Origin: Labrenzia sp. DG1229 | GTDB lineage: Bacteria > Pseudomonadota > Alphaproteobacteria > Rhizobiales > Stappiaceae | Length of the DNA: 64,000 nt | Direction of reading: 5' to 3' | Assembly: GCF_000521215.1 (NCBI RefSeq) | Contig: NZ_KI928917.1 | Span: forward strand, 310,659 to 374,658 | In this document: positions 56,984 to 64,000 of the stretch, one piece after another | Position numbering within the stretch: the stretch's first letter is position 1 | Layout of the letters: each line of letters starts with the position of its first letter | Program-made: the position numbers and the translations under genes | The notes under the pieces: model-generated | The model's database searches: none | The model's input: only the letters and a program-made list of their open reading frames with translations | Told to the model about the DNA's origin: nothing

Positions 56984-57092
56984 TTCTGCTCTCTGCTGGG
57001 AGTAAAATGAAGACGGGTTTTTGTGTCTTACGCGGGAAGTGTTTCGTATTTGCACCTTATCGTCAAGGAACTAAGAGACTGTCTCAAACAAC

Positions 57093-57917
57093 ATGAAACT
57101 CAGAGCAATTAGCGACCTCCATCTGGCAAGCCCGTCCAATCGCGAGGCGCTTGAAGAACTGCGGGAGGCGCCCGACGACTGGCTTATCGTTGCAGGCGAC
57201 ATCGCGGAACGCTTTGAACACATCAAATTCGCATTTGAGGTTTTTGAGCGGAAATTCGCCAAGATATTCTGGGTTCCCGGCAATCACGATCTCTGGGCGA
57301 TCCCGGAAGAAAGAAATCAACCTGCGATTGCAGGCGAAGCAAGATATCAGGCGCTGGTCGAGCTCGCGCGCCAATATGGCATCCATACACCTGAAGACCC
57401 TTATGAGATTTGGAACGGTCCGGGAGGTGCACATGTGGTCGCGCCGCTGTTTCTCCTGTACGACTACAGTTTCCGGCCACAGGATATAAAACGGGACGAT
57501 GTTGTCACCTGGGCGCGTGCGCAAAACTCGGTGTGTGCCGACGAAACCTTTCTCGACCCGGCCCCCTGGGACAGCCGGGAGGATTGGTGCGCCAGCCGGT
57601 GCAGGGAAACCGAATTGCGCCTCCAGGAAATCCCCAATGGGATGCCGACAATACTGATCAACCACTATCCGCTCCGCCGGGACCTGATCCATATTCCCCG
57701 GATACCGCGATTTACACCCTGGTGCGGGACTGTCAGAACGGAAGACTGGCATCAGCGGTTTAATGCCAAAGTGGTCGTTTCGGGCCATTTGCATACACGT
57801 CGGACCGATTGGCGCGACGACACCCGCTTTGAAGAGGTTTCGCTCGGCTATCCGAAACAATGGGACAGACGGCTCGGTATTGAAGCCTATTTGCGTGATA
57901 TATTGCCTGGTGAATAG
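57093..57917 (+). CDS. Calcineurin-like phosphoesterase, PptH-like (putative phosphopantetheinyl hydrolase)
   Basis: 274 residues with the full set of metallophosphoesterase motifs: SDLH (7-10), GD (35-36), GNHD (63-66), NHY (190-192) and GHLH (231-234). Beyond these, phrases such as DDWLIVAGDIAER, FAKIFWVPGNHD, LFLLYDYSF and RFEEVSLGYPKQW resemble the mycobacterial PptH protein, which removes 4'-phosphopantetheine from carrier proteins and is encoded beside the PPTase gene pptT. Here too the neighbour is a PPTase: the two genes converge with stops abutting at 57917/57918. I infer an ACP-recycling or quality-control role. The comparison is from memory and needs an alignment. A general phosphodiesterase is the alternative. 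Confidence 0.8.
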   Translation: MKLRAISDLHLASPSNREALEELREAPDDWLIVAGDIAERFEHIKFAFEVFERKFAKIFWVPGNHDLWAIPEERNQPAIAGEARYQALVELARQYGIHTPEDPYEIWNGPGGAHVVAPLFLLYDYSFRPQDIKRDDVVTWARAQNSVCADETFLDPAPWDSREDWCASRCRETELRLQEIPNGMPTILINHYPLRRDLIHIPRIPRFTPWCGTVRTEDWHQRFNAKVVVSGHLHTRRTDWRDDTRFEEVSLGYPKQWDRRLGIEAYLRDILPGE

Positions 57918-58727
57918 TCAGGCTTGAGCGAGGTCCCGAAGAAACTCCATCGGAGCCGGTCCTGCGTCTACCGTGAGATTTGCCTTTTCGGGATGATGAA
58001 CTGCCAGAGCCATCAAGTGATCCGGACCGGGCTGGTAACGCTCAAAGTGCCAATGGGTCGGATCGTCTGCCAACCGGTCCAAAAAGGTGATATTGAGGTC
58101 ATTCAGATTAAACTCAAACGCATCAAGCGGTTGAGACAGGCCTTTTCCAATCGCTTTCACATAGGCTTCTTTCAGCGTCCAGTAGGCCAAAAAAATATCG
58201 AGCTTTTTGTCCTCACACGCACGCTGAACCTCCCGGCGTTCGCTTTCTGCAAACATGCGTTGCGCAAGTTCATCAACCATGGCATCGCGTTGGCGCCATT
58301 CAACGTCGACGCCTATATCGTGTTCGCTGGTCAATGCGACTGCTGCCAGCCCTCTCGTGTGAGATATGTTAACGCGGATCCTCGGGCCACCTGCCGGGGA
58401 TATCAGCTCCGGCTTGCCGTGATCTTCAATGGAGAAGCGCCAGTTCTTGGCGGGTTGACCCAGATAGTAGCTGAGGAGCCCGCGGCAAATCCCGTGAGCG
58501 GCGATGTAGATTTGCCGATCCCTTTCGAAATGAAACCGTTCGGCCCTGGCCAACTCTTCATCGACCAGCAAAGCCTCCAGCATTCCCATATCGCCCTCGT
58601 TGAGGTGTTCCAGCAGCATCCACCATGCGGCTACCCCGTCTTTGCTCACCAGTGCATTGCCATCTCTCACAGCACCATGCGACAAGAAGCCTTCGCTAGG
58701 TTGTCTGCCTCCCGGGGTCTTCCGCAT
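57918..58727 (-). CDS. Sfp-type 4'-phosphopantetheinyl transferase
   Basis: 269 residues. The Sfp-type signature is complete: NISHTRG (120-126), GVDVEWR (139-145) with the Mg-binding acids, and YWTLKEAYVKAIGKGL (182-197) with the conserved Trp, Lys and Glu. The enzyme converts apo-ACP/PCP domains to holo form; this locus has at least 14 carrier domains to serve. The ATG at 58727 has a purine-rich stretch upstream (GGAAGAGGA). The start codon shares bases with the start of the oppositely oriented acyltransferase at 58726 (the two starts lie on the palindrome GCATGC), so one of the two starts may really be further inside. A GTG at codon 27 is an alternative. Confidence 0.92.
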   Translation of the reverse strand: MRKTPGGRQPSEGFLSHGAVRDGNALVSKDGVAAWWMLLEHLNEGDMGMLEALLVDEELARAERFHFERDRQIYIAAHGICRGLLSYYLGQPAKNWRFSIEDHGKPELISPAGGPRIRVNISHTRGLAAVALTSEHDIGVDVEWRQRDAMVDELAQRMFAESERREVQRACEDKKLDIFLAYWTLKEAYVKAIGKGLSQPLDAFEFNLNDLNITFLDRLADDPTHWHFERYQPGPDHLMALAVHHPEKANLTVDAGPAPMEFLRDLAQA

Positions 58728-59694
58728 GCTCTCAAGTTCCTCTTCCTTGCCTGTCGCATTCTGTTTTGCCGGGCAAGGTTCACAATACTTCCATATGGCG
58801 GCGGCCTTCCTGAAGACCTATCCGGTGTTCAGGCAGTGGATGGATATCGGTGACCGGATCGTCCAAAATGCGCAAGGATTTTCTGTTCTGGATATTATCT
58901 ATTCCCACAAACGCGGCATCGGCGATCCCTTTGACTGTCTGGAACATTCCCATCCCGCGCTTTTTATCACCCAGTTTGCGGTGGCAAAACTTCTGCAAAA
59001 CCAGGGCATCAGGCCCGATCTTCTCCTGGGGGCCAGCCTGGGCGAATTTGTTGCCATGAGCGTTTCCGGCATCATGCCGTTTGAAACGGCCCTGAGATCC
59101 GTGGCCTGCCAACCTGCGCTCTTTGAAAAGTCCGCTCCCAAAGGTGCCCTGATCGGGGCCCTGGCATCGGCAAGTGTGCAATCGCACTCAAAGCTATTGG
59201 CAGAAAGCACAGAGATTGCCGGCGTAAACGGTGTCCGTCATTGTGTCATGGCGTGCCGGAAAGCTGATCTGGAAGCGGTCCTTGGAGAGCTGCGGAGGTT
59301 GGACATCTCCTTTCAGTTACTTCCCGTCCCTTTTGCCTTTCATTCGCGCTGGATAGAACCAGCCAAACAGGACTACCTGAATACGGTTTCCGGCTTGCAC
59401 TTTGAAACGCCCTTCTGGCCGGTCTGGTCTTCCTGTCTTGGCCGCGACGTGCAACAGACCGACGGCAGGCAGCTCTGGGACATTGTCAGGCAGCCCATGC
59501 AGTTGCAGGCAACTCTGCATGCCATCGAGGCCAGAGGTGGTGCCCGATACATCGACCTTAGTCCCACAGGGACACTGGCGGCCGTATTCCGACAGGAGTT
59601 ATCTGAAAAAAGCGCATCAGAGGTGGTGCCGCTCATGTCGCCCTACGGGGGAGATCTGAAACGGATCGAGGCTCTTTTTTCCGCCAGACCGTAG
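58726..59694 (+). CDS. Stand-alone acyltransferase-like protein, probable acyl hydrolase (proofreading)
   Basis: 322 residues from the ATG at 58726 (MLSSSSSLPVAFCF). The fold signature is GQGSQ (17-21), nucleophile Ser104 in LGASLGE, and His206 in FAFHSRW. Two changes argue against malonyl transfer: the His before the nucleophile (GHSxG) is Ala, and the conserved Arg that binds the malonyl carboxylate is missing (VACQPALFE where the AT-ER protein has VAKRGELM). Second ATs of trans-AT clusters, such as PedC, act as acyl hydrolases that clear stalled chains from ACPs, and that is the best reading here. It is divergent from the PPTase and convergent with the following P450. A non-malonyl acyltransferase is the alternative. 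Confidence 0.82.
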   Translation: MLSSSSSLPVAFCFAGQGSQYFHMAAAFLKTYPVFRQWMDIGDRIVQNAQGFSVLDIIYSHKRGIGDPFDCLEHSHPALFITQFAVAKLLQNQGIRPDLLLGASLGEFVAMSVSGIMPFETALRSVACQPALFEKSAPKGALIGALASASVQSHSKLLAESTEIAGVNGVRHCVMACRKADLEAVLGELRRLDISFQLLPVPFAFHSRWIEPAKQDYLNTVSGLHFETPFWPVWSSCLGRDVQQTDGRQLWDIVRQPMQLQATLHAIEARGGARYIDLSPTGTLAAVFRQELSEKSASEVVPLMSPYGGDLKRIEALFSARP

Positions 59695-59709
59695 CGGCCG
59701 GAACGTTGC

Positions 59710-60948
59710 TTACTTGCGCCTGAACCGCAGCGGCAGGCTCTGTAATCCGCGCTGATTGGTCCGGTCCGTCCACCAAACCGGTTCTCCTGCCAACTCGATT
59801 TTCGAGAAATTTCGTATCAATTCGCTGAAAGCCACTTCGACCTCGAGACGTGCCAATGCTGCACCGATGCAGACATGCGGCCCGCCGCCAAAAATGGACT
59901 GCGCGTTTGGCCGCCGCGCAACGTCAAATGTTTCAGCCTTGGCGAAGCGGGCTGGATCCCTGTTAATCGCACCAACAAGGCCAAGCACCAGGGATCCTGA
60001 CGGTATTGACATTCCGTGACTTACGAAATCCTCGATTGCCACGCGCAAGATAAAATTTATCGCCGGTTCAAAGCGGAGGATTTCCTCAATTGCAGTTCGC
60101 ATCAGATCCGGTTGGGCGCGCAGGCGGTCGAATTGATCCGGGTGGTTCAAAAGCGTCAAAAGACCGTTGCCGAGAACGTTGACCGTGGTCTCATTGCCAG
60201 ACACGAGCCCCTTGAGATTGTTCAGGGTTTCGTCCTGATCCATAACTCCCGCATCCCATGCTTCGATCGCCAGGCTGATCAACCGATTGTCCGGGTTGCC
60301 GCGTTGATCCTCCAAATGAGACTTCAGGAACCGCTTGTAGCCCTTTAGCGCTTTCAAGGCATCTTGCTTTTGATCCTGTGACATCATGATGTCGCCGATC
60401 TTGATCAGCGAGGAATTCCATTCCGCGAGCTGGGGGTCCATTTCCGGTGAGATATGAAACAGATTGCGGACCACCCGAAGCGGAAAAAGGTTCGCAAAGG
60501 CCGTCATGAAGTCGACTGTTGTTCCCTCAGGGATGTCCTCGAGCAGCAAACACGCTTCCCTTTCGATCATGGGCCGAAGCGGTGGAATGTCAGCAGGGCG
60601 GAACGCCTTTTCATATACATCGCGCATCCGCCGGTGATCCGGCTGGTCCGAATTCACCATCTGGCGCTGAAATTCACTGAAGAGTTCGTAGCTCAGCGGA
60701 TCGCGCTGCTTGCTTTCCGGTCTGCTCCAACCGTTTTTCCAAAGCCGGGTATCGCGGCCCATTTTTGACGAGCGGACCATGGAATTGAATTCTTCATGTC
60801 CGAGAACGAAATAGATATCCGACGGCGCATCATAATGAATGGGCCCAAGTTCCCGAATGCGATGCAAATGCGGATGCGGATCAACGAGATATCCCGGATC
60901 GGTTAGCATGCCCCACCAGTCAATCTGCTCGCTCGCGTCCTGATCCAT
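59710..60948 (-). CDS. Cytochrome P450 (copy 2)
   Basis: About 412 residues from the ATG at 60948, which overlaps the stop of the preceding P450 by one base (TGATG). The longer frame upstream lies within that gene and is not used. Motifs: I-helix SGNETT (Ala replaced by Ser, acid and Thr kept), ExxR in EEILRFEP, heme loop FGGGPHVCIGAALARLE. The N-terminal DQDASEQIDWWGML and MGRDTRLWKNGW segments mark it as a paralogue of the other three P450s in the window. It is the last gene of the right-hand P450 operon. It is predicted to oxidise the polyketide; regiochemistry cannot be told. Confidence 0.9.
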   Translation of the reverse strand: MDQDASEQIDWWGMLTDPGYLVDPHPHLHRIRELGPIHYDAPSDIYFVLGHEEFNSMVRSSKMGRDTRLWKNGWSRPESKQRDPLSYELFSEFQRQMVNSDQPDHRRMRDVYEKAFRPADIPPLRPMIEREACLLLEDIPEGTTVDFMTAFANLFPLRVVRNLFHISPEMDPQLAEWNSSLIKIGDIMMSQDQKQDALKALKGYKRFLKSHLEDQRGNPDNRLISLAIEAWDAGVMDQDETLNNLKGLVSGNETTVNVLGNGLLTLLNHPDQFDRLRAQPDLMRTAIEEILRFEPAINFILRVAIEDFVSHGMSIPSGSLVLGLVGAINRDPARFAKAETFDVARRPNAQSIFGGGPHVCIGAALARLEVEVAFSELIRNFSKIELAGEPVWWTDRTNQRGLQSLPLRFRRK

Positions 60949-62240
60949 CAAGCGTTTCCCAAGGTTAGCGGCAAGGCATTCAGCCCATGCTGGTCGGCCC
61001 TGTGCTTCCACCACTCGGGCTCCCCGGCCAGCTCGATCCTGCCGAAGCGTTCCATCAAAGCGTTGAACAGCACCCGGGCAGTCAATCGAACAAGGGCCTT
61101 GCCGATGCAAATATGTGCTCCGACTCCAAATACGACGTGCGGGTTCGGGTACCGCGTAATATCGAAACGATCAGGATCCCTGTAGGTTCTGGAGTCCCGT
61201 CCGATTGCTGTGACCAGGCCGATCGCCAACGCTCCTTGAGGTATCAAAACATCACCACACTGGTAGTCGTCAATGGCAACGCGCAGGATGAAACTGCACC
61301 CGGGTTCAAAGCGCAGCATTTCCTCGATAGCCGTATCCATCAGCTCGGGATTGCGACGCAGCAATTCGAATTGGTCCGGGTGACGCAAAAGGGTCAAAAG
61401 CCCGTTTCCGAGCAGTGTGGCCGTTGCGATCCCGCCTGAAATCAATGTCATGAGGTTGTTGAGGCACTCGTCTTCATCCATGACCCCGTCGGAGTATGCC
61501 TTGATCGTTGCACCAAAAAATCCGTCATTCGGGTCGTCAACTCCGGAAGCCATTCGCTCCCTGACGTAGTTCCTGAATTCGGTAAGTGCTTTCAGGGCAT
61601 CCTGTTTTTGTTGCGGAGTGATGATTATGTTGCCGATCACGCTCAAAGAATCGACCCAGCGGGCAAGATCTGCATCCATGGATTTCGGAATATTGAAGAT
61701 ACGTTTTGAGATGTTCCGTGACAACGGATCCGCGACCGTCTCCATGAAGTTGAATGATTGCTCAAGAGGTAACGTGTCCAGAAGTTTGCGGCATTCATCC
61801 TCGATCATTGGGAGCAAGGCCTGAATATCTGTCTTGCGAAAGGCTTTTTCAAAGACATCCCGCATGCGGCGATGGTGCGGTGCATTCGCATTGGTCATCT
61901 GGGGCTGGATTGTGTTGTATAATTGGTAACCGACCGGATCGGCTTTCTTGTTTTCCGGATTGTACCAGCCGCTTGACCACAAACGCGTGTCACGGCCCAT
62001 GTCCGTGGACAGCGCCAACTTCTTGTATTCCGGATACCCCAAAACAAAATAGATCCCTGAAACGGGATCAAATTGCACCGGCGCTTTTTCACGAATTGCA
62101 CTCAGTTTTTCATAAGGACTGGCCAGAAATGCATCGTCTGCAAACATTTCCCACCAGTCGATATCGGGGCTATTCAGAGCAGCGGTGCCATCAGCACTGA
62201 CTTCCAGATTAGAACCGTCGGACACAAGCTCCACCCCCAA
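60948..62240 (-). CDS. Cytochrome P450 (copy 3, aberrant I-helix)
   Basis: Up to 430 residues. The start is uncertain: TTG at 62240, or GTG at 62234 or 62225; the last follows a GGTGGAG stretch. The heme loop FGVGAHICIGKAL retains the Cys ligand and ExxR is present in EEMLRFEP. However, the oxygen-activation motif of the I-helix, (A/G)Gx(D/E)T(T/S), reads SGGIAT (268-273): the acid is Ile and the first Thr is Ala. This is a paralogue of the flanking P450s by its DWW, MGRDTRLW and AGEPEWW segments. It may use substrate-assisted proton delivery or catalyse a non-hydroxylating oxidation such as ring closure. A degenerate, inactive copy cannot be excluded. Confidence 0.88.
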   Translation of the reverse strand: MGVELVSDGSNLEVSADGTAALNSPDIDWWEMFADDAFLASPYEKLSAIREKAPVQFDPVSGIYFVLGYPEYKKLALSTDMGRDTRLWSSGWYNPENKKADPVGYQLYNTIQPQMTNANAPHHRRMRDVFEKAFRKTDIQALLPMIEDECRKLLDTLPLEQSFNFMETVADPLSRNISKRIFNIPKSMDADLARWVDSLSVIGNIIITPQQKQDALKALTEFRNYVRERMASGVDDPNDGFFGATIKAYSDGVMDEDECLNNLMTLISGGIATATLLGNGLLTLLRHPDQFELLRRNPELMDTAIEEMLRFEPGCSFILRVAIDDYQCGDVLIPQGALAIGLVTAIGRDSRTYRDPDRFDITRYPNPHVVFGVGAHICIGKALVRLTARVLFNALMERFGRIELAGEPEWWKHRADQHGLNALPLTLGNA

Positions 62241-62299
62241 TGATTGATAGAATCTCCACTACACCATAGAAGCGATTTCATTTCCAACGATTATGCTTG

Positions 62300-63601
62300 T
62301 CAGGCCGGCGTCAATTTCAGCGGCAGTGAACTCAATCCGCGTTGATCACTCCGGTCAGTCCACCATTCCCCATCGCCCGCCAGCTCAATCTTGCTGTAGC
62401 GGTCCATCAGAGCATTAAATGCCACTTCCGTCGTCATTCGCGCCAACGCCTTGCCGATGCAGATATGAGGTCCACCGCCAAAAGCGGAGTGGTGGTTTGG
62501 TTTGCGCGTGATGTTGAACGTGTCCGGATCGTCAAAGCGCGCCGGATCCCGATTGATTGCTCCAACAAGGCCAATCGCCAGCGCTCCGGCAGGAATGCAC
62601 ACATCTCCACACTGAAAATCTTCCACCCCGGCCCTCGGAATGATGCTGCTTCCCGATTCATAACGCAGCATTTCCTCGATTGCCCTTGGCATCAAGCTCC
62701 GGTCCGCCCGTAACTTCTCCATCTGATCAGGGTGCTTTAAAAGCGTCAGCAAACCGTTTCCCAGGAGAGTGAGCGAGGTTTTGCTGCCGGCAATCAACAT
62801 CACCACGTTGTTGAGGGTTTCTTCCTCATCCATGGTACCGTCTTCCGCCGCCGCCAGGGCCATTCCGACGAAGCCGTCGCCGGGATTCTTCCTCAGGCTT
62901 TCCAAATGCTCCTTGACGAACTGCTTGAATTCCTGATTTGACTTCTTGACGTTCCGTTTCTGCTCCGGTGTCATGACGATGTTGCCCAGCCAGCTCAAGT
63001 CGGAAATCCACTTACCGATCTGAGCTTCCATTTCCTCTGGAATATCGAACAGTCTCAAAGAGATCCGGTTCGGCAGCGGGTTGCCGAACAGATCCATGTA
63101 TTCGCACGTCTCGTTTTCCGGCAATCGGTCCAGAAGCTTGCGACACTCGTCCTTGATCATCGGGAGATAGCGCATCATGTCGCGCGGACGGAACGCCTTG
63201 TCGAACACACCCCGCATCCTGCGGTGATCGGGCTGGTTCGCATTGATCATCTGCGGCTGAAAATCAACAAACAACTCATAGGTTTCCGGGTCATTCTGCC
63301 GGTTTTCAGGACTGCTCCAGCCATTCCTCCAGTAGGTCGTGTCCCGGCCCATACTCGAGGTCTTGGCCATCAGGCCAAATTCCTTGTGACCGAGAACGAA
63401 AAATATGCCCGACTGCGGATCGAACTGGACAGGTGCCAGCTCGCGTATCCGCTTCAACTCCGGATAGGGATTTTTCAAAAACTCCGGGTCGGTCAACATC
63501 GTCCACCAGTCGATGTCGAAACATGGAGCCGACAAAGCCCCGGCCGCTTTGTCGTCACCGGCATTGGGTGAAGGACTGTTTTCCACGTGAACTTCAGACA
63601 T
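62300..63601 (-). CDS. Cytochrome P450 (copy 4, aberrant I-helix)
   Basis: About 433 residues from the ATG at 63601 (MSEVHVENSPS), chosen because GGAG lies nine bases upstream; a TTG at 63649 has no such site. Heme loop FGGGPHICIGKALARM with Cys, ExxR in EEMLRYES. The I-helix motif is AGSKTS: Thr is kept but the conserved acid is Lys. Other landmarks (DIDWWTML, MGRDTTYWRNGW, DRSDQRGLSSLPL) show it is a sister of copies 2 and 3. It is the first of three P450s in a row, downstream of an FkbM-type methyltransferase in the same direction. That context would suit joint formation of a methylenedioxy bridge; inference only. Confidence 0.9.
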   Translation of the reverse strand: MSEVHVENSPSPNAGDDKAAGALSAPCFDIDWWTMLTDPEFLKNPYPELKRIRELAPVQFDPQSGIFFVLGHKEFGLMAKTSSMGRDTTYWRNGWSSPENRQNDPETYELFVDFQPQMINANQPDHRRMRGVFDKAFRPRDMMRYLPMIKDECRKLLDRLPENETCEYMDLFGNPLPNRISLRLFDIPEEMEAQIGKWISDLSWLGNIVMTPEQKRNVKKSNQEFKQFVKEHLESLRKNPGDGFVGMALAAAEDGTMDEEETLNNVVMLIAGSKTSLTLLGNGLLTLLKHPDQMEKLRADRSLMPRAIEEMLRYESGSSIIPRAGVEDFQCGDVCIPAGALAIGLVGAINRDPARFDDPDTFNITRKPNHHSAFGGGPHICIGKALARMTTEVAFNALMDRYSKIELAGDGEWWTDRSDQRGLSSLPLKLTPA

Positions 63602-63800
63602 TTGATTCGCTCCGGCACTCACTCGAACGAAGGGTGTTAAGGCGTGCAATCACTCACAGACCGAGCCACTAACGTTCGGCTCGATACTGCCTGCGGTCCC
63701 GACAGGGGGCAAGACTGAACCGGACCATCCGGCAGCCCGTTCACCAAAGAAATCCGGTTGAGAACCGCTCTGGGAACAGAAGGCCGGTTTTGGATCCAGG

Positions 63801-64000
63801 TCATGCACGACGCGCATAAATGTGGAACACCGGCGCTCCGCCCTGGGCCATCGGGTGATCCTCGACTGTTGTTTTGTAACCGCGTTCTTCGAGCTCGCCC
63901 CTGATCGTCGTCAGCTCGTCCGCGCCCCGGTGCACTTCAACGAGAAGCTGGCGTATCCTCGGCCACAGATCTTCGCCGATTCCGTCAAGCACAGGGTCCG
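63801..64000 (-). CDS. FkbM-type methyltransferase, C-terminal end (truncated by window edge)
   Basis: The last ~66 residues of a minus-strand gene entering from beyond 64000, with the stop at 63801-63803. The visible sequence (DPVLDGIGEDLWPRIRQL, then VEVH, then ELEERGYKTTVE and FHIYARR at the end) matches the typical C-terminus of SAM-dependent methyltransferases of the FkbM group or the related free-standing O-methyltransferases found with PKS/NRPS genes. The catalytic SAM-binding part is outside the window. It lies 199 bases upstream of the first tandem P450 in the same direction. O-methylation of the polyketide is inferred. Confidence 0.65.
   Translation of the reverse strand, partial: DPVLDGIGEDLWPRIRQLLVEVHRGADELTTIRGELEERGYKTTVEDHPMAQGGAPVFHIYARRA

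Noticed and set aside
63662..63683. Inverted repeat CGAGCC...GGCTCG as a terminator after the FkbM-type gene
   Set aside because: Only six base pairs, a ten-base loop and no T run on the transcribed side.
1..64000. CRISPR arrays, insertion sequences, tRNA or rRNA genes
   Set aside because: No regularly spaced repeats, transposase frames, terminal inverted repeats or tRNA-like folds were recognised. The only strong repeats are the KS, ACP and P450 paralogues.

Overview
The window is almost entirely one secondary-metabolite locus: a trans-acyltransferase polyketide synthase/NRPS (trans-AT PKS/NRPS) cluster. Codon use, GC-rich content and protein style point to a marine alphaproteobacterium, most likely the Stappia/Labrenzia/Roseibium group (Stappiaceae). 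That placement is inference; no 16S or ribosomal marker lies in the window. The left edge (1-1105) holds two ordinary membrane-protein genes, one of them an SPFH/prohibitin-family protein. These look like the chromosomal flank.

Core operon, minus strand, about 49457 down to 1284. Two ABC half-transporters are followed by a fused AT-enoylreductase, megasynthase A (43828-23151), a flavin monooxygenase and megasynthase B (21823-1284). Most junctions are 4-bp ATGA overlaps. The domain order is: KS-DH-KR-ACP; KS-B-ACP (branching module); KS-KR-ACP; KS-[ACP-like]-cMT-ACP; KS-[dead crotonase]-ECH2-ACP-ACP (beta-branching module); KS-DH* (A ends) / monooxygenase / ACP (B starts); KS-DH-KR-ACP; KS-DH-ACP; KS-DH-ACP; KS-KR-ACP; KS0-ACP; C-A-PCP-TE. 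Both megasynthase genes are broken in this sequence by single-base frameshifts, one in A and two in B, all inside KS domains. Correcting them gives clean proteins of about 6892 and 6845 residues.

Tailoring side. On the plus strand, a free ACP and an asparagine-synthetase-like amidotransferase (49936-52215) match the starter system of glutarimide polyketides and pair with the KS-B-ACP module. On the minus strand, P450-HMGS-ACP-KS(Ser)-ECH1 (56983-52179) is a complete beta-branching cassette. Next come a phosphopantetheinyl-hydrolase-like phosphoesterase, an Sfp-type PPTase and a stand-alone AT that lacks malonyl-binding features (57093-59694). The right end has three tandem P450s, two of them with highly atypical I-helices, and the C-terminus of an FkbM-type methyltransferase that runs off the window.

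Taken together, the locus fits a glutarimide hybrid of the sesbanimide (sbn) type. Megasynthase B corresponds to the SbnQ/PedH/Lab13-like PKS-NRPS. The family link rests on architecture and recalled knowledge, not on a database search.
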